Shown here piece by piece: positions 47,328 through 55,527 of a DNA stretch of 64,000 bases. The stretch lies in the NCBI GenBank assembly GCA_964646495.1, contig CAZYEO010000001.1, forward strand, positions 8,140 through 72,139. The letters run 5' to 3'. The stretch comes from HGM05232 sp964646495 (GTDB taxonomy: Bacteria > Bacteroidota > Bacteroidia > Bacteroidales > Muribaculaceae). The notes under the pieces were generated by a model. That model saw only the letters and a program-made list of their open reading frames with translations, did not search any database and had not been told where the DNA came from. The stretch's first letter is position 1. Each line of letters opens with the position of its first letter. The position numbers and the translations under genes were made by a program.

Positions 47328-48362
47328 ATGGCATTGATAATTCCAAAGAAATACAAGCAAAAGCTACTTCCCGAAACGACGGAAGTGGCTATTAAAGCAA
47401 TTAAAGACGCCTTTCAAGAACGCATAGCAAAAGCATTGAATCTACGTCGTGTCACAGCTCCATTATTTGTGCTTTCGGGCACAGGTCTTAATGATGACTT
47501 GAATGGGGTGGAGCATGCGGTAAGTTTTAAGATAAAAGATATGAATGATGCCAACGCTGAGGTGGTGCATTCTCTTGCCAAATGGAAACGAGCCAAATTG
47601 GGATCGTATGGTGTGGCTCCGGGATATGGAATTTACACTGATATGAACGCTATTCGCACATTTGAAGAGCTTGATAATCTCCATTCGCTCTATGTAGATC
47701 AGTGGGATTGGGAGCAATCGATAAATGCGTGTGATCGTACTCTGGACTATTTGAGATTGACTGTCGAAAAAATATATTGTGCGGTTCGTGAAACTGAATG
47801 GATGATATATGAACGTTTCCCGCATATTACACCTATTCTTCCTAAAAGGATAAAATTTATACATGCCGAGCAATTGCTTCAACAATATCCCGACTTGTCG
47901 GCAAAAGATCGTGAAGCTCAAGCTGCCAAAGAACATGGGGCTATTTTTCTCATAGGAATAGGCAATCCGCTATCCAATGGAGAACCTCATGATGGACGTG
48001 CACCTGATTATGATGATTGGAGTACTCCCAATTCTGACGGTTTTGTAGGTCTAAATGGTGATATGATATTTTGGAATCCAATTCTCGAATGTCCGTTTGA
48101 GTTGTCTTCAATGGGTATTCGTGTAGATGAGGAATCACTTGCATTGCAATTGAAATTGCGTGGATGCGAAGATCGGAAGCAATATAAGTTTCATAAAGCA
48201 TTGCTGGCAGGAGAGTTGCCATGTTCTATTGGTGGAGGAATAGGGCAGAGCCGTCTTTGTATGTTCCTTTTGCAGAAAGCACATGTGGGCGAAGTGCAAG
48301 CCAGTATTTGGCCTGATGATCAGATTGATATTTGTGCTAAGCATGGTATCACGCTAATGTAG
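47328..48362 (+). CDS. asnA: Aspartate-ammonia ligase (asparagine synthetase A)
   Basis: The enzyme makes asparagine from aspartate, ammonia and ATP. At 344 residues it is close to the 330-residue E. coli AsnA. The class II aminoacyl-tRNA-synthetase-like fold is recognisable from VVHSLAKWKRAKL, YVDQWDWE, RAPDYDDWSTP, LELSSMGIRVD-type (here FELSSMGIRVDEESL) and the closing GGGIGQSRLCMFLLQKAHVGEVQASIWP. It is monocistronic with a consensus promoter and a terminator. The 43-bp repeat lies just upstream of its promoter. Confidence 0.97.
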   Translation: MALIIPKKYKQKLLPETTEVAIKAIKDAFQERIAKALNLRRVTAPLFVLSGTGLNDDLNGVEHAVSFKIKDMNDANAEVVHSLAKWKRAKLGSYGVAPGYGIYTDMNAIRTFEELDNLHSLYVDQWDWEQSINACDRTLDYLRLTVEKIYCAVRETEWMIYERFPHITPILPKRIKFIHAEQLLQQYPDLSAKDREAQAAKEHGAIFLIGIGNPLSNGEPHDGRAPDYDDWSTPNSDGFVGLNGDMIFWNPILECPFELSSMGIRVDEESLALQLKLRGCEDRKQYKFHKALLAGELPCSIGGGIGQSRLCMFLLQKAHVGEVQASIWPDDQIDICAKHGITLM

Positions 48363-48386
48363 TTTTAGTTATTAATAGATATGAGG

Positions 48387-48417
48387 TAGAGGGGAGTTAT
48401 AATATGGCTTTCCTCTA
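48387..48417 (+). terminator. asnA terminator
   Basis: TAGAGGGGAG pairs over 10 bp (with two G-T pairs) with CTTTCCTCTA around an 11-nt loop, followed by TTTCTTTG. Confidence 0.7.
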
Positions 48418-48549
48418 TTTCTTTGTAAATATGGTTGCCAAGTATAGCCTATATTCAGATTAATGATAGTTGTTTTAAGTTATTATGAGGCTTTTATAAT
48501 AAATATCGGGGATAAATGCGATTTTTTAGATATATTTTGTGGGTGTAAT

Positions 48550-48580
48550 TTTGGAGAATTAAAAAATAGTAGTATCTTTG
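48550..48580 (+). promoter_or_regulatory. Consensus promoter of tRNA-Asp
   Basis: TTTG (48550-48553), exactly 19 nt, then TATCTTTG (48573-48580), followed by CA. This is a perfect Bacteroidota promoter, 42 nt before the mature tRNA. Confidence 0.88.
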
Positions 48581-48621
48581 CACTCGCAATCTCAAAAGAG
48601 GGATTGTTAAGATTCAAAATT

Positions 48622-48695
48622 GGTGCGGTAGTTCAGTTGGTTAGAATACCTGCCTGTCACGCAGGGGGTCGCGGGTTCGAGTCCCGTCCGCACCG
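48622..48695 (+). tRNA. tRNA-Asp (anticodon GTC)
   Basis: The full cloverleaf is readable. The acceptor GGTGCGG (48622-48628) pairs with CCGCACC (48688-48694), with discriminator G at 48695. The anticodon stem is CCTGC/GCAGG around loop CTGTCAC with anticodon GTC at 48656-48658. The T stem is GCGGG/CCCGT with loop TTCGAGT. The CCA end is not encoded. The last 12 nt are part of a 100-bp repeat that recurs at 51982, so this tRNA is the attachment site of the downstream element. Confidence 0.98.
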
Positions 48696-48783
48696 CAGTG
48701 GAGAGAGAAGATGGACAACTTTACTTGAAAATAGTAAGTTGTCCATCCTTTCTTTGTTTAATCCCTATCGAAATTGAGGATAA
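48684..48783. repeat. attL-like 100-bp repeat overlapping tRNA-Asp 3' end
   Basis: This is identical base for base to 51982-52081. It covers the last 12 nt of tRNA-Asp, the tRNA terminator hairpin and 36 nt beyond. Bases on both outer sides differ. Confidence 0.95.
48710..48755 (+). terminator. tRNA-Asp terminator
   Basis: GATGGACAACTT (48710-48721) pairs perfectly with AAGTTGTCCATC (48736-48747), with a further ACT/AGT inner stem, followed by CTTTCTTTGTTT. An identical copy occurs within the right repeat at 52008-52053. Confidence 0.88.
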
Positions 48784-48818
48784 TTCAAAGATATATTATT
48801 TTGATAGATTGAGCAATA

Positions 48819-49712
48819 CTATTTTACACCTTTCAACTCTCTTTCCATAGCTTCTCTACGCTTTTCAGCTTCCGAAGTAGAGTTGTCAGTTGAAGGTTTT
48901 TCTTTTACCCAAGCACCTTTATTTTCGCTATAATAGATTTTCTGTCTTGCTAATGCCTTGCAATCCGTTTCTGATAGTTCGGTATAATTCCAGTCCGTTC
49001 CGTTGTCAGGAGTGCCTAAAAAGTCATTCAAATCAACTTCTATTTCGTTAGCGGGATTGGTCATTTTCTTTATCAGAGATTCAAAAGGCGATTCTGACGA
49101 TTTTTCAAATTCTACTTTAAGGGAGACTTCCTCAGTTTTTGGAGACTCTATTTGTACTGGAGATTGATTTGCTACACGATTGCGAACTTCTACCATTTCT
49201 TTGAATGTTACATACTCACACCTAATTTTCCTGATCTTATCTACAAAAATCTGTTTCCCAATCCTATCTATATGATCAGAATAGCCAACGCTATATAATT
49301 CGCCTTGAGGAACCTCAAATATTAAGGATAACTCTTTCTTGGTCTTGGGATTGATTGTCTCAGAGAATAACAGTGGATTCAGTCTTGATGTGAAGTTGGT
49401 TGAGACATCGTAACGGCAATCGTTATAATCAAACAAACTCAAGTCGTTTTGATACAAGGTTTGCGGCTCTTTGCTAATATTTTCGATAATGAAGTCCAAT
49501 TTCATTATTGCACTTCCTTTGGGTAGACTCCATTCCCTATCTAACGTCATTTTCATATTGGTAAGATGAAAGACTTTAAGGGTCTTATTAGGAGCAACAA
49601 CCTGTTTCAAGCCATCGGATATATTAATTATTCCCATATTATACAAAACAGAAACACCCAACCCTAAAGCAAGACATATAATAATAGCCCAAAGAAGTTT
49701 AGTTGATTTCAT
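48819..49712 (-). CDS. Membrane-anchored DUF4352-like protein (mini-island cargo)
   Basis: This 297-residue protein has an N-terminal transmembrane anchor or uncleaved signal (LLWAIIICLALGLGVSVLY, residues 6-24). The extracytoplasmic domain (about residues 45-175) has the DUF4352 pattern: conserved strand IMKLDFIIENISKEPQTLY, then SLFDYNDCRYDVS, and NPKTKKELSLIFEVP. A Ser/Glu-rich linker precedes a charged C-terminal tail (EAEKRREAMERELKGVK). Such domains are immunoglobulin-like and often lie in lipoproteins or membrane proteins of unknown role. Its start lies 3 nt after the stop of the upstream partner, so the two form an operon. Confidence 0.65.
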   Translation of the reverse strand: MKSTKLLWAIIICLALGLGVSVLYNMGIINISDGLKQVVAPNKTLKVFHLTNMKMTLDREWSLPKGSAIMKLDFIIENISKEPQTLYQNDLSLFDYNDCRYDVSTNFTSRLNPLLFSETINPKTKKELSLIFEVPQGELYSVGYSDHIDRIGKQIFVDKIRKIRCEYVTFKEMVEVRNRVANQSPVQIESPKTEEVSLKVEFEKSSESPFESLIKKMTNPANEIEVDLNDFLGTPDNGTDWNYTELSETDCKALARQKIYYSENKGAWVKEKPSTDNSTSEAEKRREAMERELKGVK

Positions 49713-49715
49713 ATT

Positions 49716-50186
49716 TTATCTGTTATGAGGATATTTGTCTCGATTGGTATTCATTTCTATGCCTGAAGAAAATTCATTTTGCTTAGGTTGAGTTTTTAGA
49801 GGTGAACTATTTGTTCTATTACCATTCGAAATATTTTCGGAATTATTTGAATCTAAAGCTTCTTTTATCTTATCCTCTCCTAAAATAAAAACATGATTCA
49901 AGATTCCGAAAGAAACAATCTTATTGTTTTCTTGATAAGAAATTTTACCAAGACTGAAAATGAAGTAATTATCAGTTGATAAATGGGTCTTAATGAAACC
50001 TTCCATGATAAATGAACCCAAACCACCCCATACTATACCAGCAACCCCATCTTTGTCAGTCTTTTCTCTTACAATATCCGTAAGAAAATTATTAATAGAT
50101 TCTGAATGCTCCTGCTTATTGGGGCAAGTCAGAGCAAATACGACAATTAAGCTCACAAAAGACAAAAATATTAAAAGTTTTTTCAT
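49716..50186 (-). CDS. Secreted DUF4359-like protein (mini-island cargo)
   Basis: This 156-residue protein has an N-terminal hydrophobic segment (KKLLIFLSFVSLIVVFALT). A domain follows with TCPNKQEHSESINNFLTDIV and YFIFSLGKISYQENNKIVSFGILNHVFIL, the pattern of DUF4359 as I recall it. A low-complexity Asn/Ser-rich tail ends the protein. The role is unknown. I start it at ATG 50186; a TTG nine bases upstream is in frame but unlikely. It is preceded by a leader of about 210 nt with a good promoter, unusually long for this genome, and is followed after 3 nt by the DUF4352-like gene. Confidence 0.6.
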   Translation of the reverse strand: MKKLLIFLSFVSLIVVFALTCPNKQEHSESINNFLTDIVREKTDKDGVAGIVWGGLGSFIMEGFIKTHLSTDNYFIFSLGKISYQENNKIVSFGILNHVFILGEDKIKEALDSNNSENISNGNRTNSSPLKTQPKQNEFSSGIEMNTNRDKYPHNR

Positions 50187-50400
50187 TAATTGCAATTTTT
50201 AGCCTTTGACAACCAACGAAGGTATTATACAAAAAAGAAGTGGGCTGCCGTCCACGCCTATCAGGTATCGCCAAACACCTACATATACACGAACAAACAA
50301 TCCCCCTATACGTGGAGTCATCTGTACCTTGTATATGCCCTTTTAATTTGGCAATTTCGATAGGCAAAGGCACTTCTTAAATATGTCCGTTCCGAAGAAC
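50187..50400 (-). promoter_or_regulatory. Long, relatively GC-rich leader of the DUF4359 operon
   Basis: The segment from the predicted transcription start (about 50400) to the ATG contains the near-palindrome GTGGGCTGCCGTCCAC (50247-50262 region) and is richer in GC than its surroundings. This suggests a structured RNA or regulatory element. A minus-strand frame across it (50116-50373) overlaps the gene start and may be incidental. Confidence 0.4.
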
Positions 50401-50630
50401 AAATACAAAGATAACGAATTTAGATTCGCCACCAATTGTATTACTGGCAAAATATTGCTTACACTCCGATAAGGTGGGTTTTAGTTGCTCCAAACTTGTG
50501 TTTATTCGTATTCCGCATGGGCTAAGTTAGTTGGCATTGAGCAAAAGACAAAATTCTAATTAATATTTTCTTAACAAGTCAATTAAAATTTGTACTTTCG
50601 TATATCAATACTAAAACACTACATATTAGA
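50196..50630. other. Divergent intergenic region inside the mini-island
   Basis: These 435 bases hold the leader described above, its promoter (50407-50437) and, at the right, the start region of the PIN gene with a TACTTTCG -7-like element near 50592-50599. No convincing gene is seen between. Confidence 0.5.
50407..50437 (-). promoter_or_regulatory. Promoter of the DUF4359-DUF4352 operon
   Basis: On the minus strand ATTG (50437-50434, one mismatch to TTTG), 19 nt, then TATCTTTG (50414-50407). Confidence 0.7.
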
Positions 50631-51836
50631 ATGAAGACTATTTTCTCAGAATATTACCCAATAAGCAAAGATGTCATTAATAATGCTTGGGACAAAGGTG
50701 TATTTTGCTATGACGCCAATGTTTTATTGAACTTATATAGGTACTCCAATGAAACTCGAAATAAAATCTTCGAGAACATTGAATATTTTATAGGCAAAAC
50801 TATAATGCCATATCAAGCTTGTTATGAGTATCACAAAAATAGAAGAAGCGTTGAGGATAGTTTATCAAATAGTTACGACGAAATAATAAAGGTTATTGAA
50901 AAAACCATTAATTCATTAGAGTCAGGAGACATTACTGGATATAGAAAACATTGTGCTTTAGATATTTATAAAGATATAATCAAACCAATAAAATTGACAG
51001 CAACAAAGGTAATTAAGAAAATTAATGATATAAAAAGTGATCATCCTTCATTGCTAAATGCCTCGGAAATACACGAGAAAATCAGCCAACTATTCGATGG
51101 TAAAGTCTCAAATAAATTTCTCGAAGATGAACTGAAGAAGATATATACGGAAGGCAAGATTAGATATGAAAAGAAGATTCCTCCTGGATTTGCAGACTAT
51201 GATAACAAAAAGAACAAAGGTGAAAATAGCTTGTACGGAGATTTGATTATTTGGAAACACCTTATCGAAATAAGCAAGAATAAAAATTCAGATATTATTT
51301 TTGTTACAGATGATAGAAAAAAAGATTGGTGGGACATTCACCATGGACAAACAAAAGGTGCGCTACCCGAATTATACAGTGAGTTCAAGGAACTTACATC
51401 ACATAATATTTTAATATATTCGGTAGAGGACTATATGAAATACGCTCCAGAACATTCAGAGATTGCAGTCCCTAAGAAAGTTATTAATGAAATTGAGGAG
51501 CTTAGAAAGGTTGACGAACGAAGAAAAGCCTATCTTGATTATGATTCTCTCTCCAAAATAACGGAATACATAAATAAGCAAAATAGCGTTTGGGAGAATC
51601 TTAATAAACAAAATGAGGTTTTCAAAGCATTGAATAACTATACTACGTTGACTGATTATTCAAAATCAATCGAAGAGTTCAATAAAACAATACAAAAGAT
51701 TAACCCCAAGATTGAATATATCGAATTAATTGAAAATATGAATAAATTCAATGCCGGTGAAACAATATGGGATAATATAAATTTCAAAAGAAAAAAGGAT
51801 TTCTTTCATAACGTGGACGAAGATGATAATGAATAA
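50631..51836 (+). CDS. PIN-like domain (PIN_8 type) predicted nuclease, mini-island cargo
   Basis: This cytoplasmic protein of 401 residues is a predicted Mg-dependent RNase. The N-terminal 260 residues have the PIN_8-like layout: FCYDANVLLNLYRYS with D28, a PYQACYEYHKNRR helix with E66, the signature IPPGFADYDNKK, then SLYGDLIIWKHL with D204, and DIIFVTDDRKKDWWD with D227/D228. These give the four acidic residues of a PIN active site. The C-terminal 140 residues are Asn/Lys-rich and helical with no known domain. It is much larger than VapC toxins, and no antitoxin-like small gene precedes it, so a standard toxin-antitoxin pair is unlikely. Proteins of this type are frequent in defence or accessory islands. 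Low GC and AAA/AAT-rich codons suit a foreign origin. Confidence 0.8.
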   Translation: MKTIFSEYYPISKDVINNAWDKGVFCYDANVLLNLYRYSNETRNKIFENIEYFIGKTIMPYQACYEYHKNRRSVEDSLSNSYDEIIKVIEKTINSLESGDITGYRKHCALDIYKDIIKPIKLTATKVIKKINDIKSDHPSLLNASEIHEKISQLFDGKVSNKFLEDELKKIYTEGKIRYEKKIPPGFADYDNKKNKGENSLYGDLIIWKHLIEISKNKNSDIIFVTDDRKKDWWDIHHGQTKGALPELYSEFKELTSHNILIYSVEDYMKYAPEHSEIAVPKKVINEIEELRKVDERRKAYLDYDSLSKITEYINKQNSVWENLNKQNEVFKALNNYTTLTDYSKSIEEFNKTIQKINPKIEYIELIENMNKFNAGETIWDNINFKRKKDFFHNVDEDDNE

Positions 51837-51981
51837 CAAATCAAGGGCCGGTATAAGGGACGGAAATTTTGTTTATGATTGACATCCTCACGTTCCTGAA
51901 TGAAAAATGCAAATCATATAATCACTTCAAAATGATTAAAATATCAGTCAAATAAAGTCATTTGATTGCAAAAAGGAGCTA

Positions 51982-52081
51982 CCGTCCGCACCGCAGTGGA
52001 GAGAGAAGATGGACAACTTTACTTGAAAATAGTAAGTTGTCCATCCTTTCTTTGTTTAATCCCTATCGAAATTGAGGATAA
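51982..52081. repeat. attR-like 100-bp repeat
   Basis: This is the second perfect copy of 48684-48783. It holds the 3' 12 nt of tRNA-Asp without the rest of the gene, followed by the duplicated terminator. The 145 bp between the PIN gene and this copy show nothing recognisable. Confidence 0.95.
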
Positions 52082-52201
52082 GCCTGAAAAATATTAGCTT
52101 GAAAGATAATTAATCGCAATAATTTGCAAGATTTTGAATTATTACCTGTATATTAGCCGTCCGACATATTTAATCGGTTAATTTGCTTGTTATGAGATTA
52201 T

Positions 52202-52254
52202 AAACTGAATAGTTCTGAATACCCATTGCAAGGTTTTCTTGAGCTATTCAGTTT
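52202..52254. terminator. Terminator downstream of ald
   Basis: AAACTGAATAG (52202-52212) pairs perfectly over 11 bp with CTATTCAGTTT (52244-52254) across a long loop. It lies between the element boundary and the convergent ald gene. Confidence 0.6.
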
Positions 52255-52293
52255 TGGGTTTTTATTTACGCAAAATATCCTGTATGCTTTGTG

Positions 52294-53400
52294 TTATAAT
52301 TCGATTTTACTCAATGGTAGATTCCATGCTTTTGCCACTGCCGGGAATACTACTTTTCCTTCAACGATATTAAGTCCTTGTTCGAGAGCTTTATCCTCTT
52401 TGCATGCTTGCCGCCATCCTTTATTGGCTAATTTTATTGCATAAGGAAGTGTGGCATTGTCGAGTGCTAAAGTAGATGTTTGTGGCACAGCTCCAGGAAT
52501 ATTGGCTACACAATAATGAATCACGCCGTCTATTTCAAATGTTGGATTTGAATGTGTGGTAGGGTGCGATGTTTCAAAACATCCGCCTTGGTCTATTGCC
52601 ACATCGACCATTACCGATCCTTTTTGGATGAGTTTCAGCATGTCTCTTGTGATAAGATGAGGAGCTTTTGCTCCGGGAATGAGTACTGAGCCTACAACTA
52701 TATCCGTGTCGGGAAGCTCTTCACGTATGTTGTGATCTGATGAGAATAGGGTTGTTATATTTGGGGGTACAATCTCGGCAATGTATCTGAGTCGAGGCAA
52801 TGAAATATCTGTGATTACTACGCGAGCTCCCATTCCTGCTGCAATAATTGCAGCGTTATAGCCCACTACGCCGGCTCCAAGTACCAAAACTTTGGCAGGT
52901 TTCACCCCCGGTACTCCACCGATAAGTTTTCCTTTGCCTCCATTTGGTTTTTCGAGAAACATTGCTCCAGCTTGTATTGACATTCGTCCTGCTACTTCAC
53001 TCATCGGGATAAGCAGCGGTAGGGCGTTGTCGGGGGTGCGCACTGTTTCGTATGCCAAGCACACAGCTCCGCTTTTGATCATTGCCTTTGTAAGCTCCTC
53101 GTCGGATGCGAAATGGAAGTATGTGAAAATGAGTTGATCTTTTTTTATCAGATTATATTCCTCTTTAATAGGTTCTTTTACCTTCAGAATCATTTCTGCT
53201 GTATCATACACATCTTTTATTGATGGGAGAATTGTTGCTCCTGCTTTTTCATATTCACTGTCTGTAAAACCACTGTTTTCCCCGGCAGTGTGTTGTACAT
53301 ACACGCAATGACCGTTTCTTACAAGTTCGGCAACACCACTTGGAGTTGCAGAAACACGATTCTCATTGTTTTTAATCTCTTTGGGAATTCCGATTTTCAT
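52294..53400 (-). CDS. ald: Alanine dehydrogenase
   Basis: This 368-residue NAD-dependent enzyme interconverts alanine with pyruvate and ammonia. The N-terminal MKIGIPKEIKNNENRVSATP carries the substrate-binding arginine, and KVKEPIKEEY holds the family lysine region. The Rossmann fold shows VLVLGAGVVGYNAAIIAAGMGA, and VDVAIDQGGCFETSHPTTHSNP is the C-terminal signature. It is monocistronic. It may serve nitrogen assimilation or alanine catabolism; the sequence does not decide the direction. Confidence 0.96.
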   Translation of the reverse strand: MKIGIPKEIKNNENRVSATPSGVAELVRNGHCVYVQHTAGENSGFTDSEYEKAGATILPSIKDVYDTAEMILKVKEPIKEEYNLIKKDQLIFTYFHFASDEELTKAMIKSGAVCLAYETVRTPDNALPLLIPMSEVAGRMSIQAGAMFLEKPNGGKGKLIGGVPGVKPAKVLVLGAGVVGYNAAIIAAGMGARVVITDISLPRLRYIAEIVPPNITTLFSSDHNIREELPDTDIVVGSVLIPGAKAPHLITRDMLKLIQKGSVMVDVAIDQGGCFETSHPTTHSNPTFEIDGVIHYCVANIPGAVPQTSTLALDNATLPYAIKLANKGWRQACKEDKALEQGLNIVEGKVVFPAVAKAWNLPLSKIEL

Positions 53401-53602
53401 GTTTTGGTATATTAAGTTATTGAGTAAGTTTTACAGCCGAAATTTACGAAAAGCCACAAAAAACCTGCTATAAATATTGTAAAATATTTTATAAAAAACA
53501 TTTATATACTAATGGCAATTCTTTATAATAGTGAAAAATGGACTAAAAAAGGTCTTTAGAAAATAATATTGTAAAATGTGAATTATATACGCCAGAAATG
53601 AG

Positions 53603-53610
53603 TAACTTTG
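53603..53610 (+). promoter_or_regulatory. -7 element of the SulP transporter gene
   Basis: TAACTTTG followed by CACC is a typical Bacteroidota -7 site. The leader to the first in-frame ATG is about 60 nt. Confidence 0.65.
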
Positions 53611-53676
53611 CACCCTTAAAATCGCATAAATCGAAATGCTTCCTTTTTGTCACATTTCTAAGGGTTTAGCATGTGA

Positions 53677-55419
53677 ATGATAGATTATAAAATACAAAAA
53701 AATTATATGAATTTAGCTTTTGGATTAAATTTTAAACCGAAAATCATTTCCGAACTCAAAAATTACAATTTGAGTAAATTTAAGGATGATATTGTAGCCG
53801 GTATAGTAGTAGGAATAGTAGCGTTGCCGCTTGCAATCGCATTTGGTATCGCATCGGGTGTAACCCCGACAGTAGGACTTATAACAGCTATCATTGGTGG
53901 CTTTTTAGTATCGGCTCTTGGGGGGAATAGCGTTCAGATCGGTGGGCCGACGGGTGCATTTATAGTTATTGTTTATAACATAATTCAGAATTATGGCCTC
54001 ACAGGACTTGCTATCGCTACATTTCTTGCGGGAGTGATACTTATTGTATTGGGGGTGTTCAAATTGGGGACTATAATTAAATTTATTCCATATCCTATTG
54101 TAGTAGGATTTACAAGCGGTATTGCTGTTACGATTTTTTCAACTCAAATAGTGGATTTCTTTGGACTCACAGTTGATAAAGTTCCAAGTGATTTTGTGTC
54201 TAAATGGGGTGTGTATTTTGATAACTTCGGTTCGATAAGTTTACTCACTACGATAGTTGGAGTATTAACCGTGGGGATAATTGTGTGTACGCCATATATT
54301 TCAAAGAAACTACCCGGAGCACTTATTGCAATAATTGTAATGACCGGTGCTGTTTATTTTCTCAATGGCATTGAAGGATTGGGGAGTGTAGAGACTATTG
54401 GTGATAGATTCGGTTCGTTGCCAAATAATATTCCATCTCCGCATAGAATAGGGATTAATATGGAAACAATCAATCTTCTATTGCCTTCAGCTTTCACAAT
54501 AGCAGTGCTTGGAGCCATAGAGTCATTACTCTCGGCTACAGTGGCAGATGGTGCTACAGGAAATAGAACCAATTCCAATACAGAGCTTATAGGGCAAGGA
54601 GTGGCAAATATGGTAGTTCCATTCTTCGGGGGTATCCCTGTGACCGGAGCAATAGCCCGCACTATGACCAATATAAGTAACGGAGGGAAGACCCCCGTAG
54701 CCGGTATTATACATGCAATAGTGCTGCTGTTGATATTCCTATTCCTAATGCCTCTTATTAATTATGTACCTATGGCATGCCTTGCCGGAGTGCTTGTGAT
54801 GGTAGCATATAATATGAGTGGTTGGCGTACCGTAAAGGGGATACTGAAAAATCCTAAGTCGGATATTTCTGTATTGATAGTTACATTTATTCTTACAGTG
54901 CTATTCGACCTCACTATTGCTATAGAGATCGGACTACTGCTTGCTGTGGTATTATTCATACGTCGTGTGATGGAAAATACACAGGTGAAAGTGTTTAGCG
55001 ATCAGATAGACATCGCCGATGGTACAGATTCTTCGAAGCACGAAGTGCTCAATGTGGTTAAAGGTGTGGAAATATATGAAATCGACGGACCGTTCTTCTT
55101 TGGGGTTGCAACTAAATTTGACGAAGTGATGCGTAGTATGGGTGAAAAACCGTTGGTGAGAATTATTCGTATGAGAAAAGTCCCTTTTATAGATAGTACA
55201 GGGATTCACAATTTGGAAATCCTCATAAAATCATCGAAAAAAGAGGGTATTCCAGTGGTTCTTTCCGGTGTAAATCCTCATGTTCATAAGGTGCTTAAAA
55301 ATGCAAAAGTAGAAGAAATGATAGGATCCGACCATATATGCAGTAATATCACGGCAGCTGTAAAACTTGCCAATTCTTTAGTGGAAAATAAAGAGACATT
55401 GAAGCGAGTAAACTGGTAA
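53677..55419 (+). CDS. SulP family anion transporter with STAS domain
   Basis: This 580-residue inner-membrane carrier is of the SulP/SLC26 family, whose members move sulfate, bicarbonate or other small anions. The transport domain starts DDIVAGIVVGIVALPLAIAFGIASG and has about 12-14 helices. The QIGGPTGAFIVIVY segment and the GGIPVTGAIARTMTNISNGGKTPVAGI motif are family hallmarks. The C-terminal STAS domain (about residues 450-555) contains RMRKVPFIDSTGIHNLEIL. The first ATG is used, but the ATG at 53707 (MNLAFGLNFKP) fits the usual family N-terminus and may be the real start. It is monocistronic with a terminator after it. Confidence 0.93.
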   Translation: MIDYKIQKNYMNLAFGLNFKPKIISELKNYNLSKFKDDIVAGIVVGIVALPLAIAFGIASGVTPTVGLITAIIGGFLVSALGGNSVQIGGPTGAFIVIVYNIIQNYGLTGLAIATFLAGVILIVLGVFKLGTIIKFIPYPIVVGFTSGIAVTIFSTQIVDFFGLTVDKVPSDFVSKWGVYFDNFGSISLLTTIVGVLTVGIIVCTPYISKKLPGALIAIIVMTGAVYFLNGIEGLGSVETIGDRFGSLPNNIPSPHRIGINMETINLLLPSAFTIAVLGAIESLLSATVADGATGNRTNSNTELIGQGVANMVVPFFGGIPVTGAIARTMTNISNGGKTPVAGIIHAIVLLLIFLFLMPLINYVPMACLAGVLVMVAYNMSGWRTVKGILKNPKSDISVLIVTFILTVLFDLTIAIEIGLLLAVVLFIRRVMENTQVKVFSDQIDIADGTDSSKHEVLNVVKGVEIYEIDGPFFFGVATKFDEVMRSMGEKPLVRIIRMRKVPFIDSTGIHNLEILIKSSKKEGIPVVLSGVNPHVHKVLKNAKVEEMIGSDHICSNITAAVKLANSLVENKETLKRVNW

Positions 55420-55441
55420 ATAGATATAAATAAAATATTTA

Positions 55442-55485
55442 AACGGCTCGATAAAGGTTAAATAACCTATTGTCGAGTCGTTTTC
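55442..55485 (+). terminator. Terminator after the SulP gene
   Basis: AACGGCTCGA pairs with TCGAGTCGTT (one G-T pair), with an inner AGGTTA/TAACCT stem, followed by TTTTCTTTCT. Confidence 0.82.
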
Positions 55486-55491
55486 TTTCTA

Positions 55492-55499
55492 TATCTTTA
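55492..55499 (+). promoter_or_regulatory. -7 element of surE
   Basis: TATCTTTA is one mismatch from TAnnTTTG and lies 28 nt before the surE ATG. Confidence 0.5.
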
Positions 55500-55527
55500 C
55501 GGGGATAAAAATAATACAGGATAATTT

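Larger units (their letters stand above)
48684..52081. mobile_element. Small integrase-less genomic element inserted at the 3' end of tRNA-Asp
   Basis: Perfect 100-bp direct repeats (48684-48783 and 51982-52081, period 3298 bp) bracket three genes: a DUF4359-like and a DUF4352-like pair on the minus strand and a PIN-like nuclease on the plus strand. The left copy completes the tRNA, and the right copy holds only its 3' 12 nt plus terminator. This is the standard geometry of tyrosine-recombinase integration at a tRNA gene. No integrase, relaxase or transposase is encoded between the repeats, so the element would need a helper or is a deletion remnant. Confidence 0.82.

Noticed and set aside
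48463..48777. A 104-codon plus-strand frame overlapping tRNA-Asp
   Set aside because: It runs straight through the tRNA and its terminator, uses sequence that is also the promoter, and has no protein-like composition. It is a by-product of the RNA gene.
50116..50373. An 85-codon minus-strand frame across the DUF4359 leader
   Set aside because: It overlaps the start of the downstream gene by about 70 nt in another frame. It is not called as a gene, but the region is kept as a finding because the sequence itself may be conserved.
52226..52444. A 72-codon plus-strand frame at the 3' end of ald
   Set aside because: It is antisense to ald and lies within its terminator region.
53612..53665. A possible ACCCTTA/TAAGGGT stem in the SulP leader
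   Set aside because: It is only 7 bp with a 40-nt loop, and its left arm overlaps the predicted transcription start, so it would not be fully in the mRNA.
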